Positions 1 to 11,901 are shown, counted from the stretch's first letter. The stretch is DNA of 30,864 nt from Conidiobolus incongruus B7586 (GCA_000697335.1 JNEM01006974.1:1-30864); one strand, 5' to 3'. A program made the numbers and translations. The notes: generated by a model from the letters alone, not told the origin.

Positions 1-2033
1 CTTTTATTTAAAAATATTACAAAACATCAAATTAAATTATAATAGCCTTTTTATAAACTTTAAAAATTAATTACTATAATAAATTATAATAATATATGGT
101 TTTTAATTAAATTTTTAAATATAAGTAAAAAAATAATAGTTTTATTTTTTTTATATTCAACAATTTTTGATAATTTTATAATAAATTAATATATATTATT
201 TAAACCTAAAATTGAAAAACAATTATAATAAAATTTGTAAAAGGCTCTCTATATAAAAAAATTAAAAATACTACCATACATATTATATTCACCTGATAAA
301 TAACTTGCAAAATTATGATTTTTAATATAATTAAAAAATTTGGATAGGAGAAAATTGCAATAAATAAATTTAATTGGTTCATATAACATCAAATTCCTAT
401 CTTTACAAAAACTGTTTTTTAAGTGTTAAAGCTTGCGAAATGTATGGTAAAATATCATTAAAGATAAAAAAGTATTAATTTTATAATATTATTTGAATTC
501 TATATCATCTAATAAAAATTATATGAAAATTTTGATTTTAAAATTTTGCCATTATTTAATTTTGTAATAATAATGAAAATTTCAATCAGAATTTATCCAA
601 ATATATTAATTACCTGGATTTAACTGTACAAGATTTTTGGGATATATTTTAATATATTCTTTATCATAATATATTAATGATTATAGTATCATTTAAATCA
701 AATTAAGGCTATGGATCAGTTCATTAGTTCTATAATGACAGTAATAAGGACAAATATAATTAAAAATATATATAGATTTAAACTATTAAAATTAGAGTTT
801 TTCTTAGTTCGGTTTATTCCTTTTTCATGCTAAAACGATAAAATCATGTTGTAAAAATTAAATGCTTTGTTGAGGGATGAAGAAATTAATAATGTTCAAG
901 TTAACTAAAAAAGGACTGACCGTTTAAAATGTATCAAGAATATAAACTAATGTATTCATATATTAACCGAGCAAAATCATTATGATCAAATAAAATACTA
1001 AAACCCCTGATTAGTAAAAATTAAAATGAAATTGACAAGAACAAGTGAAAAAAATTCAGATATAATAACATACCTTAATACAATATTTAATACATTTACA
1101 ATCATTCCTCGTTAGAAATATTTAATATGATTTGATGATTGAAATAGCTTCTTTTATTTAAGGTAGTGACTTGAATTTGATATTTGAATTTGATATATTT
1201 ATTTTGTTTGTCTAATAATTTCAATATTTGTCTATTTAAAATACTATTTTATAAATGAAATAAAGTTAAACTTTTAATGATATTATATATTTACAAATGC
1301 TATTGGCGTAAATAGAATATTGACTCCTTTCATAAGGAAAAATAAAAATTTTACAGTGCCAAATAACAATATTTTTATTTATTCATATTAACCTGACCCC
1401 ATGAGCGATATAACCAAATTCATATATATGTTAACTTAAATCATATTGAATATTGAGTAGTTGAAAAAAATTAAAAATTGACTTTTAGTATAGGTTCAGA
1501 TTAAATTTTTAAAATTGGCTAATCGAATCTAGTAAAACCGAATAACTGAAGCTAAAAAATGCGGTTCAAATTAAAGGAGTGATTGACTAATCATCTAAGA
1601 ATAAAATGACCGTTATCAAAAACTAGGATGACGTTATGAATTAATACCTTAAAATTTATAGGCAATTTTTAATTGAAAATTTTATTTGAAAGGTTGATTT
1701 CAATTGACAGGTTTTGAAGGCAAAGGTTGGAGAATTTCATCCCCTTTCCTTAATTAATATTATTATATTGTATATTCATAATTGATAGATATTAATTTTA
1801 CTTTTTATATTAACATACTTTAGTCTATTAATTTTCAAATTTAATCTATTTTATTTTTTTATTAATTCTTCATACATGTAAAAAATTTTAGTTTTGAATT
1901 TTTGAAAACTTTTCTAAAAGGGTTGAACTAAGAAAATATTTTATTCCCCTATTAAGAACAATTCACAAGTTTTATCCGATTATAGTAAAGCTAATTTTTA
2001 AAATTACAATTTTTTATTAATAAAATAAAAGTG
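1..2033. other. AT-rich intergenic DNA, no gene recognised
   Basis: This stretch is very AT-rich, with frequent stops in all frames and no recognisable protein similarity, RNA gene or transposon end. A short direct repeat of TTGAATTTGATAT units lies near 1171-1200. The last 60 bases before 2089 act as the promoter of the downstream gene. Nothing else can be supported from reading alone. Confidence 0.6.
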
Positions 2034-2040
2034 TATAAAT
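2034..2040 (+). promoter_or_regulatory. TATA box of the 496-aa gene
   Basis: TATAAAT lies about 50 bases upstream of the ATG at 2089 and is followed by an A-rich leader. The position suits a core promoter, but TATA-like strings are common in this AT-rich DNA, so the call rests on spacing. Confidence 0.4.
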
Positions 2041-2088
2041 ACATTATTGATATCTAACAAAAACTTAAAAATATCATAATTTTCAAAA

Positions 2089-3579
2089 ATGAATACCAAT
2101 AATCAATCCATCAACGCATCAATGAGACTCAAAAATGATTTAGGATGCCGTTGTAACTACTTTGAATCAATGAAAAATTGCTCCAAATTAGCTGCAGTTA
2201 TGTGTTCGAAAATTGTTAATGAACTCAATCATTTCATTCCTGATTATGTTGGTAACTCCGCAGTTATTGAATTGGCCGAGGCCTCTAGTGGATATGAAGA
2301 GCCTTGCAAGCACCTTTCGGTTATTCGTTGCGTGTGCAAAGGAACTGGATGTTCATTATGCTCAAAAGAAATTGAAGATGCTAATCGATCTCAAAACTCA
2401 GACTACCTTAATCCTGATCCAAGCCAGCTTCAAATGAATTGGGAGCGGTTTCAATCAAGATATGAAGACCTCGAAAAAGATTGGTCCCAAAAAGAAGAAA
2501 ACCATTGCTTAGTCCATAATGAACTCAAATCCATGTTATTTAGACGCAGAAGTCATACTCAAACCAAAGGTACTATCGGTAAAATAGTTAACTCCTGGTG
2601 CAGATGTAATACCAGTAACGGAGTATGTGTATTTGACAATCTACCTAAACAAGCAAAATCTTGTGGAGCTCAAATGGCTAGTATGGAATTTATTCTTAAT
2701 CAAATTGCTAAGAAGAAATATACTCAGGATCCCAATCAATCTAAAGAAATTCGAGGTCATGTTTACAAAATCAACCGTAAACCTGGACTTAGTATTCTCT
2801 ATGGCGGTATGTTAATAAGTTCGAATGCCGAATGCGGGTATAAAGATGCTTGTTTCGGATACGGTGTACAATACTCCACTGCATATCTTTTTGAAATGGA
2901 TAAAGCTTTTGGTAATATCAAGGGCAATGCTTTCGACTATGAAGGCGTTTCAGAAGAAGATATTCATTCGATTAACCTACAATTATTAGAATCTGCCTGT
3001 GATGATAACTGTAGAGGACAAATTCTAAATATATATGACTCATTTGTAATAAGCTTAGTTGCTTCTGGAAGACTTGCAAGAGATGGAGCATATATCAATA
3101 TGAATTCGATGTTATGTGCAGTAGTATCTCAGACTATGCATGATGTAGTTGATTTTTTTAAGGATGTAGAAGAAAACCATACTACATTTATTAGGTCATT
3201 GGCTGCATATTATGGACTCCGTCAAGCTTCAAATATTATGGCCAAAATATGCCAAAAGCTCTTGAATACTGAATTGGTTGGAGCTGGTGAGTCTTTATTA
3301 TATAGTATATTAGTTTGGAAAGTGATATGGTTGGATACTAAGGTCTATAGCGAGTTGGTTGCTGTGCTTGGAATCCCATTCAATGATATTCCTTTATTCA
3401 CAAATGCTTCTTTAATTGAGCGAGAAGAATTGCAGTTGAAGTACTTAACTGAATATAGAAACATTCTTTGGTTAAATTTCAAGAAATTGTTGCAAGATGA
3501 GAATTGGTGGTACCATATAATTGTTGACAATAGTGCCGTATACACTTTGATTCGATACTCGAATTCTCCAGAATATTAA
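2089..3579 (+). CDS. Uncharacterised 496-aa protein, single exon
   Basis: I do not recognise the family. The frame is open for 1491 bases in DNA that is otherwise full of stops, and its base composition is clearly richer in G/C than the flanks, so it is very likely a real gene. The N-terminal third is Cys-rich: a CRC pair near residues 20-22, then CVCKGTGCSLC around residues 81-91, spaced like a small metal-binding knuckle, and a second CRC near residues 170-172. The C-terminal half reads as mostly helical, with several hydrophobic segments (for example around YSILVWKVIWL) that look more like helical core than membrane spans. There is no signal peptide. The start is the first ATG, with a TATA box 50 bases upstream and AATAAA 45 bases after the stop. 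It could be a lineage-specific fungal protein or a very diverged enzyme; no function is assigned. Confidence 0.8.
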   Translation: MNTNNQSINASMRLKNDLGCRCNYFESMKNCSKLAAVMCSKIVNELNHFIPDYVGNSAVIELAEASSGYEEPCKHLSVIRCVCKGTGCSLCSKEIEDANRSQNSDYLNPDPSQLQMNWERFQSRYEDLEKDWSQKEENHCLVHNELKSMLFRRRSHTQTKGTIGKIVNSWCRCNTSNGVCVFDNLPKQAKSCGAQMASMEFILNQIAKKKYTQDPNQSKEIRGHVYKINRKPGLSILYGGMLISSNAECGYKDACFGYGVQYSTAYLFEMDKAFGNIKGNAFDYEGVSEEDIHSINLQLLESACDDNCRGQILNIYDSFVISLVASGRLARDGAYINMNSMLCAVVSQTMHDVVDFFKDVEENHTTFIRSLAAYYGLRQASNIMAKICQKLLNTELVGAGESLLYSILVWKVIWLDTKVYSELVAVLGIPFNDIPLFTNASLIEREELQLKYLTEYRNILWLNFKKLLQDENWWYHIIVDNSAVYTLIRYSNSPEY

Positions 3580-4035
3580 TTACTAATTTTGTCGATTTAA
3601 ATATTATGAAATTCTGTTATATCAATAAAACAACTGAATATCATTGTTTAAATAATATGAGTATATTTTTGATGAGAAATCAATTTCACTTTGTCATTCA
3701 TATTGTAAACTAAGCTATTACTTATAAAACTTTAATTTTTAACAATTGATATTTATATGGTTATATTATTAACTTTAGTTAAAATAATAATTTATGAAAT
3801 GGTATAAATTGCTGATGCTCAGAGCATAAAGAATATCTAATCAATAATTATTGAATCATATGATTTTGTTTTCTTATATCAAATAAATAAAATAAACCAA
3901 TCCCTCAAAAAGAATTGGTATAGAAATAAATGTGCAAACCCTGAGAATCATAATAATGAAAATGAATGGATAATGAGTTCAAAATTCATCAAAAATCCTT
4001 ACATCAAACTTTAATAATAAATGTTAAATGTTAAA
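3580..4035. other. 3' flank and intergenic DNA with polyA signal
   Basis: An AATAAA at 3624-3629 follows the stop of the 496-aa gene by about 45 bases and is a plausible polyadenylation signal. The rest is AT-rich and holds nothing recognisable except a short tandem of TGTTAAA-like units at 4021-4036 that abuts the next element. Confidence 0.45.
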
Positions 4036-4676
4036 TGTTGAAACAACTATTATTGGGTAGGGAAGATGTGATGATCCCCTTTTCAAATGAACTATCAGAT
4101 TTTTATGTTATTCAACTGGTGGCTGGAGTTTTCGATAAGACATCACGTCAGAGGTAGATTCATAATCCACCTCCTGAAATTTGGCAACAATAAAATAGAT
4201 AATAATTGTTACCACCATAACTTCCAACTTCGAGCTGATTCCCTATTCCCACAGTTCCACCTTGAGTGGAACCTCGAGAATTTTAGCCGGATCCTTGATT
4301 AATCAGAACACTTCGTAACCACCACTTCGGTCTACTCTTGATCAACAGCCTTAACGCACGATGGTGGGGTTCACACAGACACACATATCTCTTCGCGACC
4401 ATCATCTTCAATCCTAAATCCCCTTCAGTTTTCACGAAAGTATAAAAAATAAAAGTGTTTTGGATCTAATTTAATTGGCAAATAAACACTAATTTGAACT
4501 CGCTTTTATTGGTTAACCTTGCCCAGCGCCCCTATAGTCAAATATTTGCAACTCCACTGGCCAACGACCTGATTAAGCACTCTCGCCTCAACTTTAGCGT
4601 GCTTATTCAAGCTCTGACGATGCATCTGATTTGTTGAATTTCCCCCATCACCTTTTCTGATTCACTGATTGCAACA
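4036..4676. mobile_element. Possible solo LTR fossil (TGTTG...CAACA), about 641 bp
   Basis: An abrupt island of GC-richer, non-coding sequence begins with TGTTG and ends with CAACA, the short inverted termini typical of LTRs. A TATA-like GTATAAAAAA lies near 4440. No protein-coding part of a retroelement adjoins either edge, so if it is an LTR it is a solo one. I see no clear target duplication. It could instead be a MITE or a non-coding RNA locus; the call rests on termini, composition and length only. Confidence 0.35.
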
Positions 4677-5008
4677 AAAATAAAATTTCAATTAGATTAT
4701 TTTAAAATTCATGAAAATATGTCAATGCTCATTTGCTAACACAATTTATTTTATAATAAAAATGAATATAAAATTCAGATTATAGGCTTTTAAAATCCGA
4801 TCTCAAATTGTATAGCAAATGTCAAATTGATAGCAACTAGCAAAGGTTTCTCAATTAAAATCTAGATGAATTGAAAAGGTATCATTTAATAAGATATCAA
4901 ATTATTTTCATCACTATTCCCTGTCTCTGCAAATCTTCATCCAAGTCACATTTTATTTCATCCTCCAAATGAAAACCGATTAGAATTTGGGTTTTTAGTA
5001 TTAATCCT
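4677..5008. other. Intergenic DNA downstream of the P450 relic
   Basis: This AT-rich stretch lies where the C-terminal part of the P450 gene would be expected on the minus strand. I could not find the haem-binding loop (F-x-x-G-x-R-x-C-x-G) here in any frame, so it was either deleted or eroded past recognition. Confidence 0.4.
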
Positions 5009-6120
5009 TCAATTTGAAAATTTTGTAGTATCAAACTCATTGGAATTTGTGAAATAATCAGGATTTGGATGAGTGGAATAAATGTTAGTATAGATTTTGG
5101 TACCAGCTGGAATCAATACCCCATTATGACAATAATCTTTCTTGCAAATTAAATTTGGCAAAGTGGCTGCAATTGGATAAAGTTTCATCACTTCTTCAAT
5201 GACAGCATCTAAGCATATTAAATTACCAAGCTGCTCATGTGTTGTAATTTTCAACGTCCTGTCTTCATATACTTTATCTCTTAAAACCGAAATAACCTCT
5301 TTTCTCAATATATTCTGAATCTCAGAATATTCAGCAATTTGATGAAGGAAAGCATTTAAAGTTGATATTATCATGACCTGTAAGCAAAAATGCAAATATA
5401 TAGTTTGTAATTTCTTCTAGCTATTATAATCGGATATCAATGATACTGTCAAGATGTCATTAGTTGTTTGATTTCCATTGAATTTAGAAGCCCTCTCCTT
5501 TTTGGTTCGAATAAATTCTTCCATATATTCGTGAGCATTTTTTAAATCTCTATATACATGAGCTCTCGACGGTTTTTAAGGTCGGTCCAAAGATGGGAAA
5601 CCAAAATCAAATAACTCAGAAATCGAATTAAAGATACAATAAAGAGCATAGAAAATATAAGTTTTTAATTGGATAAAATTGCATTGAACTTTTATTAATT
5701 AATTCCTTCCCAAAAATTTTTAATCTTTCATTGATTAAAATATTGATGTCAAAATTAACTGTGCCAAAATGATTTTATCTTTGGAAATACTCTTCAACAT
5801 ATTCAGCATCCATACCGAGATTTCATGGTTTTTTGAATGCTGGATTGATATAATTTCTATATCTTTTCCGAAGTTTAGAACTACAAAAATCTATCCGAAC
5901 TCCAAGGATGTATTGTATAGTGTGTTAGATAAGAAGTTATAAAAATGAATCTTTTCAAAAACATTATGATCTGTACTCATTCTCTTGAATAAATCAGTAT
6001 CTCCATTTATAATGGCCCGATCACTTCCAAGTAATACTCTCATGGTTTTGTTATTATGATATAGATCAATGAACTATCAATTTGGTGAATGAGGGATACT
6101 ATGCTGATAGTTTCCGAAAT
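5009..6120 (-). pseudogene. Cytochrome P450 pseudogene
   Basis: Minus-strand fragments line up in P450 order. They are: a C-helix-like RKRYRNYINPAF near 5850, a PSLDRP segment near 5600, TTNDILTVSL near 5440, the I-helix oxygen-binding remnant LLTGHDN near 5380, the K-helix as EEVMKLYP near 5190 with Lys in place of the ExxR Arg, and GTKIYTNIYSTHPNPDYF near 5070. The last part stays open as 128 codons (5009-5395). Pieces fall in different frames: the I-helix GHDN is one frame off from the STLNAF that should follow it, and another shift separates SDYNS from EEITNYIF. Stops interrupt the C-helix region. The membrane anchor and the haem-Cys loop are missing. In life such enzymes are haem monooxygenases of the ER; this copy cannot be active. 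The subfamily is not recognised. Confidence 0.8.
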
Positions 6121-6383
6121 AGAATAATTGAGAGGAAATAGTTGAATATATTGTATATAGTGATTCAAAAAACAATATTAAATATTTTGTAAATGACAAA
6201 ATGATCACTTTTTATTCATTATATATATTTACCTTTCAATATATGGTATACAATTATATAAGCTAATATAATATTATCTATTATTAAAAAAATCTATAAT
6301 TAATATAAATTTTCGAATAAAAAATACAATATATTTTTTTTATTTTTGACCTTGGTATTTTGATGAGATTGATTTCTAAAATT

Positions 6384-6764
6384 TGTTGAGTGTCATGAGT
6401 CAGGATCCTGCTCTCCTACTTAATATGCTCACTTCAACTAAATATAAGGGTCATTTTCCCCTCCACATGATCAGCCCCTTCTGCTCTATCCTTTAATTTG
6501 CTAGAGATACAAGACAACCGAAAACTCATTAAATCCCCTTACTCTATTCACTCTATATAAAACCCAGAATTAGATCTATCTTGAGAATGACAAGCTCTAT
6601 CTGGGTCCTCCCAGCTATCTGCTTTAAACCAATAAACTCCCTCTCTCCCTATCAGTTACCTGGTATTCACCAGATCTCTCTCTCTTTTATTCAAACTACT
6701 CAGGACGCAGCTTTCCCAAGATGTGTTAATAGAAACACCTTAGTTAGATTTTCTCATTGGTTCA
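6384..6764. mobile_element. Possible solo LTR fossil, about 381 bp
   Basis: A pyrimidine-rich, GC-richer island starts TGTTGAGTG and may end TTGGTTCA. A promoter-like CTATATAAAACCC lies near 6552. The flanks AAATT and AAATA could be an eroded 5-bp target duplication. No retroelement coding part is adjacent. The right boundary is uncertain, and a promoter or an unrelated non-coding locus is an alternative. Confidence 0.28.
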
Positions 6765-8802
6765 AAATAATTTTATTCATACAATGAAAAAATAAATAAT
6801 TTAATAATATGTATATTGTATTGATTCCAAATATATATAATTTTTTGGTTGGTGTTTTTCTAGAATTTTGTTATAATTTAACTTTTCACTACAAATATTA
6901 AGTATATTTATAACAGGGTCAATGTAAACAGTGTGAGCAAAAAGTCCTCATTTATTTCATGATGTTTCCCAGTTTTATATGTAAAAGTTGAGGATAGTTC
7001 AAAGATAAAGATAAGATAAGATAAAATAGATAAAGAAGATAAGGTAAGAAGATATGATTGACAGTGTTATGATGATGACAAAATGATCTGATCCATCACA
7101 ATATTACTATACTATTAATAAATCAAGTTTTAAAATAAGTCTCATTTTTTAATTATCAAGGAGAATTTAATCTAAATCTGGATTAATTTATAAATTTTTC
7201 TTTTCAAATGATCACAATATCCAAATTTCGATCAATAGTGTAATATACTTAATCAGTTAAAAATTACTTACAAATCACGATTTCTACTATTAGCACAAAT
7301 TTCAGATATTAATTCTCCAGGCCAGTGTGATAGATGACAGTGTATTAATTTGATTCTGTAAACAATCAAAATAATCAATTATGCAATCAAAAATCTTATT
7401 TAACTATTTGTTATAGGCTATTAATGATTTTATATCAATATTATTATATAACAGGCATTCATCCCAAATATAAATACATTTATTTTATAATGATATACTC
7501 AAATTGTTTTGTTTTTGTTATCATTTTTTCTTGGTCATAATTTATATATAGGTTTGGGCAAATTGTGATATTTCTTATAGTATTAAATATTTTATAAATT
7601 TTATTTTTTTATAAGTTCCTGTTGTTTGAAAAGTAGAAAATAAGAGAAATAACCCAATATCAAAACTAACACCAAGTTTTCACTTATCAATTATCAACTA
7701 TTCAAATAAATATGAAATTATATGAATACAATGAAAATAAGAAATATTATTCTATTTTAAATACATATGTATATATATTATTGCTAATGAAATAATTTGA
7801 TATTGTATAAAATTTAATACTTTAAATGAAAGAATTTTTGAAAATAGTTTTTAATTTATTTACAGTTTATTAACTTGAATAAATATCACGTTCTATATTT
7901 AAGTCCTAATATTAGATATAGCATATTTAAATTTATATGAACTTATTTTTTAATTTTTAAGATGAAATTATTTTATTAGATATAAAATTGGATTTTATAC
8001 TTGATTATTTATCCTCTAGTTTTGATACCAATGTGGAAAAATTTTTTGTTATTCTCTCTTGATATTATGATATATAGAATTAATAAAACCTTTTAAATAT
8101 TATATTTAGAATTTGAATAAACAACTCTAATATAACCTAACTACTCGTTTTTTAGTTTATATTGAAAATAATGATGGTGATATTTGATATATTTTAATTG
8201 AATAGAGGTTATTAAATATAATTATTGAAATCGATTATTTTTCAATATTATATTTTCCTGATGATTCAAATATTGATACCAATACAATTTTAAATAAATA
8301 CTGAAAGATAAAATTTATAGTTTAAATATCAATTGTTTTTTTCTTTTGAAAATAATAGCAATATTAATGTATAGTGGGATGATTATATTAAGAATATAAA
8401 AATATTTTCTCTATATTTAAATCCGAGATATGTTAATATGTTAAATTTATTATAAATGATGTGTTAATGACGAATAATGAAATCATCAAATAATAGTTAT
8501 AATTATAAATATACAACCATAACTTTGGAACAAAATTTTTTATAAAAATAAATAATAATTATATAAATTATAAAAGTTATCTTTAATTTTTGAAAAGAAA
8601 TCAAGTGGTTTTGTTTCAACTAAGCTTAAATTAGCAAGTATTGATTAGATTTAAAATTTCAATTAAGTTTCAAATTTTTCATTTTATACAAATTGATCAG
8701 AGGTGTTCTAGTTTTGAAAAAAGTTTAAATTGTTATCAATTGTCTATAATATTCCATTTTTATTTCATCATTTAGAAATATTGATTGTAAAAGCTTAGGT
8801 CA
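6765..8802. other. Intergenic DNA upstream of the MARVEL-like gene
   Basis: AT-rich with no coding similarity or RNA gene seen. The one distinctive feature is a cluster of GATA motifs at 6992-7055, listed separately. Confidence 0.5.
6992..7055 (+). repeat. GATA motif cluster
   Basis: About eight GATA cores in roughly 60 bases, mostly in GATAAG or GATAAA context. They could be a drifted microsatellite or binding sites for a GATA zinc-finger factor; these are widespread in fungi. The nearest downstream start is 1.7 kb away, so no target gene is obvious. Confidence 0.5.
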
Positions 8803-9562
8803 ATGCCTTCAAAGTATTTAGAACCTGATGAAAATTTAACTACTTTACCAAGACCACCTATACCTTCCAAGACTGCTTTAAATGTTCCTAAAATCAATAT
8901 TGAAGAGAGTTTTGTGAGTCCTGGTAATACGTATACATTGAGCTTGGGAAAAAATTTTCACGAAATAATATTAAATGAAAATTTTAAAAGTTCTGTAGCT
9001 GCTAAGCCAAACATTATTAGGTTGAACTTCAGAATTTTTCAATTTTTTATATCTTTATTTTATTTGGTATTGGCTATGATTCCATTAAAAGTAATGATAA
9101 TATATACTTTGATGGATTCTTTTACTAATAGGATAGTTTTAGATACCTGAGAATGACGATTTGCCTTTTTTACAATACTATGAGTCTTGTTGGATATTTT
9201 TAATAGTGACGAGCTGTTTTACAATGTTGATAAGTATATTTTTTATGTACGATTATTATCTTAGAAGGGTGGAATATCGTGTAAAATTTAAAAGGATTTA
9301 CTTAATATCAATCGATTTTATCATGAGCTTATTCTGGTTTTCAGGTCTTTTAACTTTATTTATTAATGCAACATGTCCAATTGGTACCATGGATGGAATG
9401 TAAGTAACTATTATATATATATCTATATTATCTGAAATATTTCAATTAATTTTCTTTAGATGTGATTTGTATAATGTCACTTTATTCTTTGGATTTTTAA
9501 ACTTTTCTATTTATTTAAGTATGTTCTGTTGGGATATCATTGGTACTTTTAGACAAGTATAA
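8803..9562 (+). CDS. MARVEL-like four-transmembrane protein
   Basis: Three exons, 8803-9090, 9143-9399 and 9460-9562, give 215 residues. Intron 1 (52 nt) starts GTAATG, has a TACTAAT branch site and ends TTTTAG; removing it joins IPLK to IPENDDLPF in frame, so the apparent stop at 9148 is intronic. Intron 2 (60 nt) starts GTAAGT and ends TTTAG. The protein has a polar N-terminal tail of about 75 residues, then four hydrophobic helices at about 76-96, 112-136, 148-170 and 187-207, with a basic loop (RRVEYRVKFKR) between helices 2 and 3. Helix 3 carries SLFWFSGLLTLF, resembling the FWF motif of fungal MARVEL proteins, which sit in the plasma membrane or vesicles and help organise membrane domains. 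The MARVEL assignment is from topology and that motif, not an alignment. It is convergent with the clathrin light chain gene, with ends 241 bases apart. Confidence 0.75.
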
Positions 9563-9803
9563 TATATTTTGTATATTGTTATTTTATGCATTTATCTACT
9601 CATTCACCATCACATATATAATCATAAATTAATAAATTAATAAATTCATCTTGTATCATATGGCATTTTAATATATATCAAATCTATTTCCTAATAATTT
9701 CATCAGCATCCTTTAATACATTGATAGCCTTTAAAATGACGATAAAAAATTGAATTAATTTATCAATTATAAGTGTGGATATGATTCGAAATTTATTGGA
9801 TTA

Positions 9804-10686
9804 TTAAATCAAAGCATTTGCATCAGTCTTAGCTCTAACAGGATTGGTCTTTAAATCCTGAATGAGCTTCTTCATCCTTGAAGTATCTTTAAATGATTGA
9901 TTGGCAGTAACTTTGATGGGGATAGCTTCAATAATATTATGAACCTTCTCCCATCCTTGACCTTGTAATTGGTCGAAAGTTTGATTATTATTTTGATTTG
10001 ACCTAAGTAATGAATATGATTTAATATAAAATACTAATTATAATATAAATATTAACTTACTTGGCACTTCTTTCGCTCTTTTGCTTATTTAATTTTTGTT
10101 GATAATCGTCATTGAATTTCTGTAAATAATCTTGAGCTTGTTCAATGGTCTTAGCCTTTAAACTCTTTAGTTTTTCATCTCTGCTCTCAATATCAGCACG
10201 TTGTCTTTGTTCACTCTCTCTATAAAATATGCAATAAAATATAAAGAAATATTCAAATTTGATGTTATATAATTACCTTAAGAATTTAGTATCTTGGACT
10301 GAAAAATCATAGTTATGCTGAGGAGGACTCTTAGCCTTATTGTCATATTCATTAAAACTGGAGGGGGTAGGGGGAAATGGGGAAGCAGAAGGCTGATGAG
10401 TGGGAGGAGAAGTGGGAAGTGCAGTGTTCAAAGCTTCTACTGGAGGAAATTGAGTCATTTCATCTTCGTGATTAAAATTGGCAACTGAAGGAGGAACAAC
10501 ACTTCCTGGCACGGACCATTCGGATTGGTTATCAAAATTATCAAAGTCACTGACATGTGGAACTGCTGAAGGAGTCTCTGTGATTGTGGAATGAGTATCA
10601 CCACCAGGCATGAAATCTTCACCTAAAATAGCACGTTCACGAGCTAAGAAATCGGCGGTAGGATCTTCACTATCAAAGTTAGACAT
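9804..10686 (-). CDS. CLC1: Clathrin light chain
   Basis: Three exons on the minus strand, 10277-10686, 10061-10219 and 9804-10002, encode 255 residues; the introns are 57 and 58 nt with GTAATT/GTAAGT donors and TAG acceptors. Clathrin light chain binds the heavy-chain hub of triskelia and regulates coat assembly in endocytosis and Golgi traffic. The N-terminus has the family signature DPTADFLARERAILGEDF near residues 8-25. A Pro/Ser-rich acidic linker follows, then a charged coiled coil from about residue 137 (ESEQRQRADIESRDEKLKSL) for heavy-chain binding, and a C-terminal WEKVHNII...KDTSRMKKLIQDLK block matching the conserved end of the family. Length is normal for the family. The start is the first ATG of the long first exon. 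Its 3' end faces that of the MARVEL-like gene. Confidence 0.93.
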
Positions 10687-11901
10687 TTTTATATTATTTT
10701 ATTCTAATTCAATTGATTATTGTTATTATTCAATTCAGTCACTTCAATGGTTGCTTAAGTTAATTTATTTTTCATTGTGGGACTTTAAACTTAAATCAGG
10801 TGAACATTGAATTTTAAAAATCTTTTAATATTGAAATTTTGAAATTTTTGACATTTAATCTTAATATTAATTATTTGAATATTTCATTAGAAACTTTTTT
10901 AAATTAATTTCAATATATTTATTAATAAATTATTTTATATTTGCAATTGATAAGTATTGGTGTATTGAAATTATTTAACATATTCTACATTTGACTATGA
11001 TCAAAATTTTAATATAATTAAATATTATACACTGAAAAGAAATTATCGAGATTTTTGATGCAGATATATAAATATATAATGACAACAGTGTATAATCATA
11101 ATTATCTCATATTTCGGTCATTTATCTTTAATAACCATTATGCATGGTTAATCAATCGATCATAATGTGTTTTTCAATTTTTTCTACCTTAAGGAACGGC
11201 TTTTACATTCTTAAATCATTAAGCACGAAAATAAAATTACACTTATTTTAGAGAACCTAAGATCGATAATATGTATAATATTGTAAATGTTATGAAGATA
11301 ACAATTAAATATAATTTTTTTATGCAATTTGTCTTTATTAATTTTAAATATCAAATTTAAAAATATAAATTAATAATTATAATAATTCTACATTTAAATA
11401 GAAAAAAATTATAATAAAATTTAACCATCAAATGAATCTTATATTTTTTATCAATAATGATTCAAATTAAATACAAATTTTATTATTCAGATTTCACAAA
11501 TAGATTCTTATAAATTTTTAATTCATTTATTATTTTAATCAAAAAAATTATTATATAATATATGTATAGTGTTTTTTATTTGACATAAATAAGAAGTGTT
11601 CAAAGTAAAATTATCTATTTTAGATAAATTTTTATAATATTAAAATTTAATATTAATTAATATATTTTCAAGATTTTAATTATTATTAAATCTTTGATTT
11701 ACAATATTAAATAATTAAAAAAGAATATAAATTAAAAAAATGAAATCCCATAAGTTAAAATAAAATCATTGAGTAATTTAGATTTAACCTACATCATCAT
11801 CACTTATACTAAATATCAAAATTAGATAAAATATTTAATTATAATAAAATAAAGATATAATATTAAATTAAATTGTTTGAATATAAATTATATTAATTAT
11901 A
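10687..11901. other. Divergent intergenic region between CLC1 and CCT2
   Basis: Both neighbouring genes point away from this stretch, so it must hold both promoters. It is AT-rich. A hairpin-forming AACCAT-TATGC-ATGGTT lies near 11137-11154 in a slightly less AT-rich patch (11040-11250). No gene or RNA recognised. Confidence 0.5.

Noticed and set aside
4087-4302. 71-codon plus-strand open frame
   Set aside because: It lies inside the LTR-like island, resembles no protein and has no promoter or splice context of its own.
6581-6787. 68-codon plus-strand open frame
   Set aside because: It runs through the pyrimidine-rich island and its composition simply reflects that; no family or domain is seen.
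9148-9160. Possible frameshift mutation in the MARVEL-like gene
   Set aside because: A well-formed 52-nt intron removes the stop and restores a single frame with four helices.
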